Origin: Streptomyces anulatus
GTDB lineage: Bacteria > Actinomycetota > Actinomycetes > Streptomycetales > Streptomycetaceae
Direction of reading: 5' to 3'
DNA length: 64,000 bases
Assembly: GCF_014650675.1 (NCBI RefSeq)
Contig: NZ_BMVK01000026.1
Coordinates: forward strand, 1 to 64,000
Below are positions 43,794 through 52,383 of the stretch, piece after piece. The notes beneath the pieces are model-generated. The model was not told where the DNA came from, did not search any database, and saw only the letters and a list, made by a program, of their open reading frames with translations. Within the stretch, counting starts at the first letter, position 1. Each line of letters starts with the position of its first letter. The translations under genes were made by a program, and so were the position numbers.

Positions 43794-43830
43794 AGCGATA
43801 GCATCGCTACCTCGAGAGCGTAGCAACGCT
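43794..43830. promoter_or_regulatory. Two dyads, probable TetR operators
   Basis: AGCGAT-AGC-ATCGCT (43794-43808) and AGCGT-AGCA-ACGCT (43817-43830), centres about two helical turns apart. A further half-site (ATCGCTA) follows near 43838. They lie upstream of the SDR-tetR unit. Confidence 0.6.
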
Positions 43831-43867
43831 AATAAACATCGCTACCCGACTGGATCCGTCTGCACGC

Positions 43868-43904
43868 GAAGGAACCCGCCGGGTCACACCCGGCGGGTTC
43901 CTTC
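43868..43904 (-). terminator. Strong terminator after cbtA
   Basis: GAAGGAACCCGCCGGGT, loop CAC, ACCCGGCGGGTTCCTTC: a perfect 17-bp stem 18 bp beyond the cbtA stop. Confidence 0.85.
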
Positions 43905-43922
43905 GTGCGCGCGGTAGCGGCC

Positions 43923-44678
43923 TCAGTTCACCGCACTCGCGGTCCGGGACGTCGCAGCAAGGGCTGAGGGCGTCAGGAGCCGTTCGGTGAGGTAACCGAA
44001 GACGACGCCGAAGACGCTCCACAGCGTCACCTGGACCGCAAGCGTCGAAAGCCGGAACTCCCACAGCAGGCCGGCCGGGAAGTCCTTGCCCACTTCGTCG
44101 AAGGAGGGCAGGAAGGCGTAGGCGAGACCGATCAGCAGGACGAAGCCCGCGGCGGCCGCGACGGTCGCGTTCCAGTTGCCCAGGCGGGGAGCGAGCCGCC
44201 TGCCGATGATCACGGCGGCGACGGCGAGCAGCACGCTGAGGGCGACCATCAGGAAGAACAGGGCGGTGCGTTCACCGATGGTGTCGGGGTCGCCGACAGC
44301 GGGCGGGTTCGCCGGGTACTTGAGGAACGGCACGATGTAGACCGCGAGCAGGGCGGCGCCCGCGATCAGCGCCGCCGTGGCCCTGGGGCCGAAGTCGCCG
44401 ATGCGGCCCAGCGCGTAGCAGAACACGAGGGCGGCGATCCCGCCCACGGCCACGCCGAAGACCAGTACGCCGGTGGCGAGTCCACCGGTGGCCTGCATGG
44501 TGCGGCTGACCAACTCCTCGCCGCCGCCGTGGTCATGACTGTGGGCCTCTTCGAGGGCAATGGCCGCGTCCACGTGGGACTCGCCGAGGAAGTAGGCGAC
44601 GGCGAGCGCGAACGCGCCCGCGATCAGGCCCGCGAGCATGCCGCGCACGAGCAGAGCTCTGACAGATATGGAGTTCAC
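43923..44678 (-). CDS. cbtA: CbtA, cobalt transporter membrane subunit
   Basis: 251 aa with about six membrane helices, starting VRALLVRGMLAGLIAGAFAL. A His-rich loop EEAHSHDHGGGEE (about residues 43-55) is a likely metal-binding site, as in other CbtA proteins. It is predicted to import cobalt for cobalamin together with CbtB. It follows cbtB by 60 bp, downstream of a cobalamin riboswitch, so expression should fall when B12 is plentiful. Confidence 0.9.
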   Translation of the reverse strand: MNSISVRALLVRGMLAGLIAGAFALAVAYFLGESHVDAAIALEEAHSHDHGGGEELVSRTMQATGGLATGVLVFGVAVGGIAALVFCYALGRIGDFGPRATAALIAGAALLAVYIVPFLKYPANPPAVGDPDTIGERTALFFLMVALSVLLAVAAVIIGRRLAPRLGNWNATVAAAAGFVLLIGLAYAFLPSFDEVGKDFPAGLLWEFRLSTLAVQVTLWSVFGVVFGYLTERLLTPSALAATSRTASAVN

Positions 44679-44738
44679 GATGGTTTCCTGATTTCTCTTG
44701 CTTCCCGTGTCCGCTGATTCCCTGGTTGCTCAGGTGCC

Positions 44739-44954
44739 TCAGTGGCAGGGGAAGCCGAGCAGGTGACGGCCGTCGTGGACCCACTCGTGGACGCCTTCGC
44801 CCGAGATGAGCGCGGTGGCGCCCTGTTCGGCGCCGACGAAGTACAGCAGGACGAGCATGAGAATGCCGAAGAAGACCGCCCACGGGGCAATGGCCTTCGC
44901 CGAGATCGGGGCGATCGCGGACGTCCCTGTCGCCGGAACGGCGGACTGTGCCAT
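44739..44954 (-). CDS. cbtB: CbtB, small cobalt transporter subunit
   Basis: 71 aa: one membrane helix (APWAVFFGILMLVLLYFVGA) and a C-terminal His-rich tail VHEWVHDGRHLLGFPCH, the metal-binding signature of CbtB. AGGAGG precedes ATG 44954. Directly downstream of the cobalamin riboswitch and upstream of cbtA. Confidence 0.88.
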   Translation of the reverse strand: MAQSAVPATGTSAIAPISAKAIAPWAVFFGILMLVLLYFVGAEQGATALISGEGVHEWVHDGRHLLGFPCH

Positions 44955-45005
44955 GGCAGAACCTCCTGTGGGAACACGCGTCCCTGTGTGGTGCCTCGGA
45001 CGAAG

Positions 45006-45096
45006 GTGCCGGGTCTGACTTCCCCGCGGATGCGGGTTCACAGTGGCGCGACCGTGCCGGATTCTCACCGGACTTCCGTCACACCCTCGTCATGGT
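45006..45096 (-). promoter_or_regulatory. Cobalamin (B12) riboswitch
   Basis: On the minus strand: GGAAGTCCGGTGAGAATCC, then the B12 box core GCGCCACTGTGA (about 45037-45049), then GGAAGTCAGACCC. These are the conserved pieces of cobalamin riboswitches in the right order, about 50 bases before the cbtB ribosome site, so ligand binding probably blocks cbtB translation. Confidence 0.9.
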
Positions 45097-45215
45097 CGAC
45101 GTGACCATACCGCCTGCGCCCGGACACCGCCATGGTCCAATCTGCGAGGTCGCCGAGCACGGACCCCTTGGGGCGACAGCCCTGGGGCCCCTGGTGAAGA
45201 AGTGAGGGCAGGGAC

Positions 45216-45806
45216 ATGACAGTACGGGTGATGTTGATCTCACCGGCGATGAACGCCGCACTGCGGGAGGCCCGCTTCGACGGCGACGCTCCCCTGGACC
45301 GGTCCGGCCGGGAGCGCGCGAAAGCTGCGGCAGACGCGGTGCCTGCGGCCGGACTCACGCTCAGCGGCCCCTCCGAGCGGTGCCGTGAGACCTCCGAGGC
45401 GCTCGGCCTGGCGGCGCGGCCCGAACCGGCCCTGTCCGGCTGGGACCTGGCGCGGTGGTCCGGCCGCCGCCTCGACGATGTGGCGGCCGCCGAGCCCGCG
45501 CGGATGAGCGCCTGGCTCGGTGATCCCTCGGCGGCTCCGCACGGCGGCGAGTCGCTGCGGGACCTGGTCGGGAGGATCGGAAGGTGGCTGGACTCCCTCG
45601 GTGGACCGGACGCACCCGGCGAAGGCTTTCTGGCCGTGGCCGAGGCCGCCGTCGTCCGGGCGGCGGTCGTCCATGGCCTGCGGCTGCCGGCCGAAGCCTT
45701 CTGGCGTCTGGACGTCGCCCCGCTGACGCTGACTGAACTCAGCGGGCGGTCGGGCCGGTGGAACGTCGGGCTGGGCCGCCCGTTGACCGCACCAACGGTC
45801 CGCTGA
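45216..45806 (+). CDS. Histidine-phosphatase-fold protein lacking catalytic residues
   Basis: 196 aa. Fold markers of the phosphoglycerate-mutase-like superfamily are visible: LTLSGPSERCRETSEALGL, GRRLDDVAA and HGGESLRDLVGRIGRWL. The N-terminal RHG motif is replaced by LISPAMNAA and the second His region reads VAEAAVVRAAV, so both catalytic His appear lost. It is divergent from the riboswitch-cbtB-cbtA unit, and similar proteins occur beside cobalt transport genes. Role unknown; perhaps binding rather than catalysis. Confidence 0.75.
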   Translation: MTVRVMLISPAMNAALREARFDGDAPLDRSGRERAKAAADAVPAAGLTLSGPSERCRETSEALGLAARPEPALSGWDLARWSGRRLDDVAAAEPARMSAWLGDPSAAPHGGESLRDLVGRIGRWLDSLGGPDAPGEGFLAVAEAAVVRAAVVHGLRLPAEAFWRLDVAPLTLTELSGRSGRWNVGLGRPLTAPTVR

Positions 45807-45814
45807 ACGCCCCT

Positions 45815-45985
45815 GCGCAACGGCCCCCGGTCTCCCGAACGCAACTGCGCAGCTCTCCCCCGCCCCGCCGGACCTCCCCGCGCGACTCTCCCCAGCCCCG
45901 CCGGACCTCCCCGCGCAACGCCCCCAGCTCTGCCGGACGTCAGTGCGCAACGCCTCCAACCCCAGCGGACGTCAGTGCGCAGGGC
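45815..45985. repeat. Tandem repeat, five units of 32-33 bp
   Basis: Units start at 45815, 45847, 45880, 45913 and 45945, each opening with GCGC[A/G]; a partial sixth opens at 45977. Units 2 and 3 share GCCCCGCCGGACCTCCCC; units 4 and 5 share CGGACGTCAGT. It fills the gap between two converging genes. Confidence 0.75.
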
Positions 45986-46006
45986 TCCTCCCGGGCCGAC
46001 CGATCG

Positions 46007-46741
46007 TCACGACCCGTCGCTGTCCTTCCAGTCGGGCCGGACCAGCACAGACGTGGCGACGATGCCGTCCTCGATCCGCCACTGTCCGTGGAGCGTCGTC
46101 GGCAGGGCCGGGTCCGTGAGGAGCAGACGTGCGGTGAACGTGCCCTCGGCGGCGGTACCGCCGTGAGGCAGCCTGCCGTCGCCGTCGTCCGCACCGTCCT
46201 CACCGTCCGCCCGATGGAACGTCAGGTCCGCCTGGATGAAGTCGAGTTCGATGCCGGTGACCGGGTACCAGGTCTTGAACACGCTCTCCTTGGCGCTGAA
46301 CAGGACACGGTCCCAGTGGATTTCGCCCGTTCCCTCCGGCGCGGGCGGGCCGATCCGCTCGCGTTCGGCGGGCAGGGTCACCAACTCCCGTACGCCGCTG
46401 GGGAGCGGGGCGTGCGGTTCCGCGTCGATGCCCAGCGACAGCACGTCCGTCGCACGGGCCAGTGCGGCCGCACGGTATCCGTTGCAGTGGGTGAGGCTGC
46501 CGACGATCCCCTCGGGCCACAGCGGTCGTCCCCGGTGGCCGTGGAGCACCGCGACGGGCGGCAGGCCGAGTCCGGCCATGGCGCGCCGGGCGCAGGCGCG
46601 GGCCGTCGCGAAATCGTTCCTGCGTTTGGCCACGCTCTTGGCGACCAGTGCCTCCTCCTCCGGGAAGAGGGTTCCCTCGGGGACGGTCTCCGCGCGGGTG
46701 GCCGCACAGGAGACGTCGGCGGGCAGCAGCAGCTCGATCAC
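46007..46741 (-). CDS. 4'-phosphopantetheinyl transferase (Sfp/EntD type)
   Basis: 244 aa. Transfers phosphopantetheine from CoA to carrier proteins of NRPS, PKS or fatty acid enzymes. The Mg-binding motif is LSLGIDAEP (about residues 110-118) and the second motif is FSAKESVFKTWYP; the GSLTHCNGYRAAALA segment is typical of the EntD-like branch. Its GTG start at 46741 overlaps the stop of the metallophosphatase gene (GTGA). It may serve the siderophore system implied further right, but this cannot be shown here. Confidence 0.88.
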   Translation of the reverse strand: MIELLLPADVSCAATRAETVPEGTLFPEEEALVAKSVAKRRNDFATARACARRAMAGLGLPPVAVLHGHRGRPLWPEGIVGSLTHCNGYRAAALARATDVLSLGIDAEPHAPLPSGVRELVTLPAERERIGPPAPEGTGEIHWDRVLFSAKESVFKTWYPVTGIELDFIQADLTFHRADGEDGADDGDGRLPHGGTAAEGTFTARLLLTDPALPTTLHGQWRIEDGIVATSVLVRPDWKDSDGS

Positions 46742-47718
46742 GAGGAGTCTCCAGGGGTGCGCCGCTGTGCGGACGGTTCGGCGTCGGTGCGGGCCGGCGG
46801 GGCGGGTTCGCCCTCGTAGGGGAGGATCTGCCGCAGCAGGCCGCGCGGGTGTCCCCTCTCGCGCCACTCCCTGGGATAGCCGATGGAGACCTCCTCGAAG
46901 CGCACCCCGTCGTACCAGGTCGTACGGGGGATGTGGAGGTGGCCGTAGACCACGGCGGTGACGTTGAACCGGCGGTGCCAGTCGGCGGTCAGTTCGGTGC
47001 CGCACCACTGGGCGAACTCCGGGTGCCACATCACCGACGTGGGTTCCCGGACGAGCGGCCAGTGCCCGGCGAGGACGAGGGGTATCTCGGGGTCGTGCTC
47101 CGCGAGCCGGCGCCCGGTCTCGGCGACCCGGGCGCGGCACCAGTCGTCCCGCGTCGGGTAGGGGTCGGGGTGCAGGAGGTATTCGTCGTTGCAGACGATG
47201 CCGGACTCGTGCGCGACGGCGAGCGACTCCTCCTTCGTGTGCGTTCCCGGGGCGCGGAAGGTGTAGTCGTACAGGAGGAAGAGCGGCGCGATCGCCACCG
47301 GTCCGTCCGGGCCCGGCCAGAGCGGGAACGGGTCTTCCGGGGTCGTCACTCCAAGGTCCCGGCACAGTTCGACGAGGTGGTCGTAGCGGGCCTGGCCGCG
47401 CAGTTGGACCGGGTCCTTGGCCAGGGTCCACAGCTCGTGGTTGCCGGGGGTCCAGATCACGTGGGCGAAGCGCTCGGCGAGGAGTCCGAGCGTCCACCGG
47501 ATGTCCTCCGGCCGCTCCGCCACATCGCCGGCGACGATCAGCCAGTCCGCGTCGGACGTCGGGTGCAGGGACTCCACGATGGGCCGGTTGCCGGACACCG
47601 CCGCGTGCAGGTCGCTCACGGCCAGCAGACGGCCCGCGCCCTGCTGTCGGCGTCCGTCGCCCGGGGCGGGAACGGCGGCGGGAGCACCGTGCGGTGCGGG
47701 GTCGCTCGGAGGCGTCAT
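46738..47718 (-). CDS. Calcineurin-like metallophosphatase
   Basis: 326 aa. Motifs AVSDLHAAVS, IVAGDVAERPED, TPGNHELWT, LAGHWPL and VVYGHLHIPRTTW form the dinuclear metal site. A Pro/Ala-rich N-terminal stretch of about 30 residues precedes the domain. It is translationally coupled to the phosphopantetheinyl transferase, a pairing I recall from other Streptomyces genomes. The link may be removal of phosphopantetheine or handling of CoA-related phosphates, but that is a guess. ATG 47718 chosen; an upstream ATG at 47766 is possible. Confidence 0.85.
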   Translation of the reverse strand: MTPPSDPAPHGAPAAVPAPGDGRRQQGAGRLLAVSDLHAAVSGNRPIVESLHPTSDADWLIVAGDVAERPEDIRWTLGLLAERFAHVIWTPGNHELWTLAKDPVQLRGQARYDHLVELCRDLGVTTPEDPFPLWPGPDGPVAIAPLFLLYDYTFRAPGTHTKEESLAVAHESGIVCNDEYLLHPDPYPTRDDWCRARVAETGRRLAEHDPEIPLVLAGHWPLVREPTSVMWHPEFAQWCGTELTADWHRRFNVTAVVYGHLHIPRTTWYDGVRFEEVSIGYPREWRERGHPRGLLRQILPYEGEPAPPARTDAEPSAQRRTPGDSS

Positions 47719-47873
47719 GGGCGCTGATTTCCCGATCTGTCGGCAGTGGTCCGGCTCCGTCCGCACGGTGGGGAGCCGCTGGGAACGTAGCCTCTCACGC
47801 TCCTCGTGCGGTTCCGCCGGGGTTTCGGACCGTGGGCACGTCGGGTGGGGTTCGACCCGTCGATGACGTTTCG

Positions 47874-50093
47874 TCAGTCGCTTTCAGTCCGGCGGGAGTT
47901 CAGTTCGTTCACCGCGCCGAGCGCGTCGCCGACCGTCGTGTAGTCGACGGCGATGAAGGTGACCGGACTGCCGCGTTCCGCCTCGCAGGCCCGGGTCCGC
48001 TCCAGGACCCAGTCGCGGGCGTTGACACGACCGGCGTCCAGGCGGCTGCCGCCCGCGTTCGTGATGAAGTGGTTGAGCAGGAAGAGCTGTTTCCCTGTGC
48101 CGCCCCGGTGGGGGGCGCACGTCATCTCGGAGGGGCTGCGGAAGGCGAACGGGGTCTCCATCCCGTACCGGTAGAAGTTGCGGTACCAGGGTGCCGGTCC
48201 GTCGGCCTTCTCGGCGAACACCACCAGTCGGCGACCGCTGTCGATCATCTCCTCCAGGGTGGGCCACGGGGCGTCCGGGTCCTCCGAGGGGGTGTGCAGG
48301 AGGTCGTCCAGGCCTGCGGCGTGGAACGCCTTCTCGGTGTCCTCGGGGCTGATGTCGTCCTGGACGATGAGCGTCACGATCTCGGTGGGGTGGGCGCGCA
48401 GCCAGTCGCCGATGTCCTCCAGCGCCGGGACCAGCTCGATGGCCCCGGCGCGGCAGACGCCGTGGCAGAGCCAGAGGCCCTCGCGCGGCGGGTTGACCTT
48501 GTCGATGGCTCCGGAGATCAGGCGCCGTTGCTCGGGGGTGAATTCGGGGGAGTCGAGGCGCGCGGCGATGTCCTGCGGGCGCTCCCAGCGGTATGTGTCG
48601 AGCTGGAGGGCCCGGACGCCGGTGTTGAGCTGGGTGGTGATGTCGGGGTCCTGGAGGGGTCCGATGAACCGGTCCGTGGTGGTGGACATGGCGTTGTGCG
48701 AGGTGAGGTAGGCGGCTTCGTCGTAGCGCAGTTCGCACAGGCGGCTGCTGCCCAGGCACTGGCGGGGTGCGGACGGGCCGAACACGGGTGGCACGAGCAG
48801 TACGCCGGCCAGTGCGGCACAGGCCACGCCCGCCGCCGTCGTGCGCACCGCTGTCGGGGTCGGGGTCGGCATCCGGCCCGGGCGCACCAGCAGCGCCCAG
48901 CCCGCCCCCGTGAGGAGCACGCCGCCGACAAGAGCCGTGAGGGCGGCGCCCAGCCCGGTGGCCACCGCCTGGTTCACGGCGTTGCGCTGGAGGTCGTCGA
49001 CGAGCGCGGTGACGCTCGGGGCCCAGGAGGACGGTGTGGCGAGTAGGCGTCCTCCGGTGACCAGCCGGGCCATCAGCACGGTCGCGGCGGTCAGGACTCC
49101 TGCGCAGGCGAGCGTCTGCCCCAGTCGCATCAGCCGGCGGGCCGGGGCGGCGGGGCCGGTGAACCAGAGCGTCGTGAGGGCGGCCAGTGCGAGGGTGAGG
49201 GCGAGGGTCTGGAGCAGGGTCAGAAGCCTGATGGCGTCACGGGCCCGCTCCAGGGCCGTGAGGTCCATCCCGGCGGTGGTCAGGGTGCCGGTGAGGTCCC
49301 ACGTACCGTCCTGGAGGGTGGTCCGGAGATCGGCGGCGGCGCTCCGCGAGCCGTCGGAGAGCGCGGCGGCGGCGGTCGCGGCCAGCGCGGTCGACACGTC
49401 CCCCTCCCCCAGCGCCACCTCGATCTCGGGGCGCAGCGCCGTCCGCTCCTGCTCCGGGACCGCCGTGAGGAGGGCGTCGGCGGCGCGGTCGGCCTGGTCC
49501 TCGGTGAGCGGGAGCCTGGGCAGGTTCGGTGCGCGGCCCTCCTTGAGGGCGTCGAGCGCCGTGGCGAGGTCGGCGGTGAAGCGTTCGAAGTCCGGCTGGT
49601 CGCGGCCCTGGATATTGGCCACCAGGTCACCGAAGTAGACGCGTGCGAGGTCGGCGAGGTTCTCCAGCACCGGGGCGAGGTCGACGGTCAGCCGGAGCTC
49701 GTCGCGGTCGCCGCGCAGATACCCGGTCACCGCCTCGATCTGCTGGTCGGTGAGGGCCCGCACCGTGGCGGGCGGCAGCACGACCTTGATGTTCGACGTC
49801 ACCAGCGCCTCGGGCACGGGCAGGTGCGCGAGCAGGTCGCGGGTGACGGGCGAGATCTCCGGGTCGACGAGCACGTCGCTGTAGAGGCGGTCGTACGCCG
49901 ACTCCTCGTCCAGCACCGCCTGGTAGAAGCCGGGCGAGGCGACCGTGGACCGGACGGTCGCGGTCAGGGCGACCGTCGTCACGCACAGGACGGCCAGCAG
50001 GAAGGCGAGCACCGGCACGAGACGGCCGGGCCGGCGCGGGGACGCGGATCCCCACTCCGGCCCGAGCGGGTTCGCGGTCGGTTCGGCGCTCAC
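47874..50093 (-). CDS. Membrane protein fused to a PI-PLC-like domain
   Basis: 739 aa. A first membrane helix (VPVLAFLLAVLCVTTVAL) is followed by an outer domain of about 230 residues, a block of three or four helices (about 285-420), and a C-terminal domain outside the membrane. That domain has the phosphatidylinositol phospholipase C X-type features SHNAM (His at about 466), LNTGVRALQLDTY, LCHGVCRAGA and a later TLIVQDDIS. The predicted activity is cleavage of a phosphodiester in a lipid or teichoic acid. Alone in its transcription unit, divergent from a glycosyltransferase gene. Confidence 0.8.
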   Translation of the reverse strand: MSAEPTANPLGPEWGSASPRRPGRLVPVLAFLLAVLCVTTVALTATVRSTVASPGFYQAVLDEESAYDRLYSDVLVDPEISPVTRDLLAHLPVPEALVTSNIKVVLPPATVRALTDQQIEAVTGYLRGDRDELRLTVDLAPVLENLADLARVYFGDLVANIQGRDQPDFERFTADLATALDALKEGRAPNLPRLPLTEDQADRAADALLTAVPEQERTALRPEIEVALGEGDVSTALAATAAAALSDGSRSAAADLRTTLQDGTWDLTGTLTTAGMDLTALERARDAIRLLTLLQTLALTLALAALTTLWFTGPAAPARRLMRLGQTLACAGVLTAATVLMARLVTGGRLLATPSSWAPSVTALVDDLQRNAVNQAVATGLGAALTALVGGVLLTGAGWALLVRPGRMPTPTPTAVRTTAAGVACAALAGVLLVPPVFGPSAPRQCLGSSRLCELRYDEAAYLTSHNAMSTTTDRFIGPLQDPDITTQLNTGVRALQLDTYRWERPQDIAARLDSPEFTPEQRRLISGAIDKVNPPREGLWLCHGVCRAGAIELVPALEDIGDWLRAHPTEIVTLIVQDDISPEDTEKAFHAAGLDDLLHTPSEDPDAPWPTLEEMIDSGRRLVVFAEKADGPAPWYRNFYRYGMETPFAFRSPSEMTCAPHRGGTGKQLFLLNHFITNAGGSRLDAGRVNARDWVLERTRACEAERGSPVTFIAVDYTTVGDALGAVNELNSRRTESD

Positions 50094-50162
50094 CCGCCCA
50101 GCCTATGCGGAATATCAGCTTTTATGCATGAATGAGGAGACTCAGGAGCTGAGGAGCCCGCC

Positions 50163-51050
50163 GTGCACTCCGTTCACCTGGCCGTGCTGATGACGAGTCA
50201 CGACCGCCGCGCGCGAACGCTGTCCGCGCTGCGCGCCCTGGAGGATCAGCGCGGGCTCCCCGCCGGGACGACGTTCGGCGTGCATCTCGTGGACACCGGC
50301 AGCACCGACGGTACGCCGGAGGCGGTCCGCCTGCGGCATCCGGCGGTGGAGGTCATGTCGGTGGGCGCGGACGTCCCCCACAACCAGGCGCTGCGCATCG
50401 CGAGCCGCAACAGCCGCAGCGGCGGCGGGGGCGGGGGTCCGCTCGGCGGCGCGCCCGGCGGACCGACCCACTCCTGGACGCATCAGCTCTGGCTCGACAA
50501 CCGGGTCGAACTGTTCCCGGACGCCGTCGCGAACCTGCTGCGGACGGCTGCGGCGGCCGGGACCGGAACCGTCGTCGTGGGCGCGGTACGGAACGCGTAC
50601 GGGGACACCGTGTACTCCGGCCGGCGCGGCCGGTCCCTGGTTCTCGTCGAGCCCGGCGAGCACCGGCCCGAGCCCTGCGACACGTACGACGGGCGCGTGG
50701 TGCTGGTGCCCCGCGCCGTGTACGACCTCGTCGGGGACCCCGACAAGGTCTTCCGCCACCGGATGGGCGACTACGACCACGGCTGCCGGGCGCGGCGGGC
50801 CGGGGTGACCGTGTTCGTCGCCCCGGGTCATGCCGGTGAGTGTGTGGGCGGGCCGGACGCGCCGGGATCCCGGGAGCCGGGGATCGGCGTCCGGGAGGCG
50901 CTGCGCCGCGTGACCTCCGTACAGGAGCTGCCGCTCCACCCGTGGTGGGTGTACTGCCTGCGGCACACCTGGCCGTGGGCGCCGTATCTGATGCTCTCCC
51001 CGTACGCGCGCACCGCGGCCCGCGCCACGCTCGGCCGGCTGCGGGGGTGA
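50163..51050 (+). CDS. Glycosyltransferase family 2-like protein
   Basis: 295 aa. GT-A features: VLMTSHDRRARTLSALRAL at the N-terminus, VDTGSTDGTPE, and WLDNRVELFPDA in the DxD position (here LDN). A Gly-rich stretch SGGGGGGPLGGAPGG (about residues 84-98) is inserted before it. C-terminal HRMGDYDHGCRARRAG resembles the acceptor-site ED motif. GTG start with GAGGAG upstream. Acceptor unknown; a cell-surface glycan is likely given the neighbouring WecA-like gene. Confidence 0.78.
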   Translation: MHSVHLAVLMTSHDRRARTLSALRALEDQRGLPAGTTFGVHLVDTGSTDGTPEAVRLRHPAVEVMSVGADVPHNQALRIASRNSRSGGGGGGPLGGAPGGPTHSWTHQLWLDNRVELFPDAVANLLRTAAAAGTGTVVVGAVRNAYGDTVYSGRRGRSLVLVEPGEHRPEPCDTYDGRVVLVPRAVYDLVGDPDKVFRHRMGDYDHGCRARRAGVTVFVAPGHAGECVGGPDAPGSREPGIGVREALRRVTSVQELPLHPWWVYCLRHTWPWAPYLMLSPYARTAARATLGRLRG

Positions 51051-51067
51051 TCAGGAGCCGGGCGGCG

Positions 51068-52279
51068 TCAGCTTCGCTCGGCGGCCACCCCGGCGGCGGA
51101 GCGTCCGGTGGGCGGGGGCGGCACGGTCGGGTGCCCGGCGGCGGTCCTGGCGGTGCCGGACGGCGCGCCCTTCCCGGGAGCCGGGCCCGCGACACCCGGT
51201 GCGGGGGCGGCGGAGGGGATCGCGGCGCCGCCGGTGGTGGGTGCCGTGGTGCGCCGGGAGGCGGTACGGGACGGGGCCGTGCGGGGCATTGTGTACGCCG
51301 GAATCCTCAGCAGGACGAACACGGCGGCCACGGACCCGGCCGGCGGGAGGAGGAGGAACGCGGGGTGGAGCAGTTCCGCGTACACCAGTGCCGCGGTGGT
51401 GACCGGCACAGCCGCCCACAGGCCCAGGAGGACCGCCGTGCCCGGCACGGTGACGCGGACCCGGCGCAGGCGGTGCGCGATGTGGTCGTCCGTGTCGCGC
51501 AGCAGGGACCGCGCGGCGCGACGGCGGGAGATCAGGACCAGGGCGGTGTCGGCGAGGGCCACCGTCGCCAGGACCGGCAGCGCGGCCCACGCGGCGCGGC
51601 CCGACGGGGCGGCCTCCTGGATCAGCGCGCCGGAGGCGGCCAGCGCGAATCCGGTGAACTGCGCGCCGGACGCGCCGAGCCGGAGGCGGGCGGGGTGCCA
51701 GTTGTGGAGCAGGAAGCCGGCCAGGCCCGCCACCAGGGTCGCCGGGAGCAGGGTGAGGGCGGGGTCTCCGCCGAGGGCGGCGCAGGCGAGCAGCCCGGCG
51801 GCGGTGACCAGCCCGACGGTGGTCAACAGTCCGTCGGCGTGGTCGAGCAGGGCGAACGCGTTGGTGACGAGGACGATCCAGAGCACGGCCAGGACGCCCG
51901 CCGCCGGTGACAGTCCGGCGAGGCAGACGACAAGGACCGCGGCGGCCGTCTGAACAGGGAGGCGGAGGGCGGCCCGGAACGGCTTCAGGTCATGGACGAG
52001 CCCCAGGGCGGCGACGATCCCGGCCCCGGCGAGCAGCCCCGCGACGGAGCCGGCGGAGTCGTCCGCCGCGCCGAGCCACAGGGCCCCGCCGGCTGCCGTG
52101 CCGACGCCGAGCACGACCGTCGCACCGCCTGCCCTGCGCAGCGCTGCGGCCCGTGGCGCCCGCCCGCCCGGTTCGTCCGGGGCGTGGGGGCGGAGCGCCG
52201 CACGGCGGGCGCCCTTGGCGAGTGCGACCGTGATGAACAGCGCGGCCACACCGGAGGCGATGATCCCCAGCACGTTCAC
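51068..52279 (-). CDS. MraY/WecA-like glycosyl-1-phosphate transferase
   Basis: 403 aa with about nine to ten membrane helices, then a Pro/Ala/Thr-rich cytosolic tail of about 85 residues. Family motifs are present in altered form: LGLVHDLKP (normally a DD pair), NAFALLDHADGLL (normally N-x-x-DGxDGL) and DDHIAHRLRR. The family moves a sugar phosphate to a polyprenyl carrier. The changed first Asp pair makes normal catalysis uncertain. GTG 52279 chosen. Confidence 0.75.
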   Translation of the reverse strand: MNVLGIIASGVAALFITVALAKGARRAALRPHAPDEPGGRAPRAAALRRAGGATVVLGVGTAAGGALWLGAADDSAGSVAGLLAGAGIVAALGLVHDLKPFRAALRLPVQTAAAVLVVCLAGLSPAAGVLAVLWIVLVTNAFALLDHADGLLTTVGLVTAAGLLACAALGGDPALTLLPATLVAGLAGFLLHNWHPARLRLGASGAQFTGFALAASGALIQEAAPSGRAAWAALPVLATVALADTALVLISRRRAARSLLRDTDDHIAHRLRRVRVTVPGTAVLLGLWAAVPVTTAALVYAELLHPAFLLLPPAGSVAAVFVLLRIPAYTMPRTAPSRTASRRTTAPTTGGAAIPSAAPAPGVAGPAPGKGAPSGTARTAAGHPTVPPPPTGRSAAGVAAERS

Positions 52280-52383
52280 CTGCCCTGCCTTTCCTCGTTC
52301 ATGACCTGCGGCGCGGGACGCCGGGCGGCCGGTGGAACGGCGGCCGCCCGGTCCCGGGCCGCTTGTGGGTCGGGGGACACGGG

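Noticed and set aside
45815..45985. Possible CRISPR array
   Set aside because: Units are contiguous 32-33-bp tandem repeats with no unique spacers and no cas genes.
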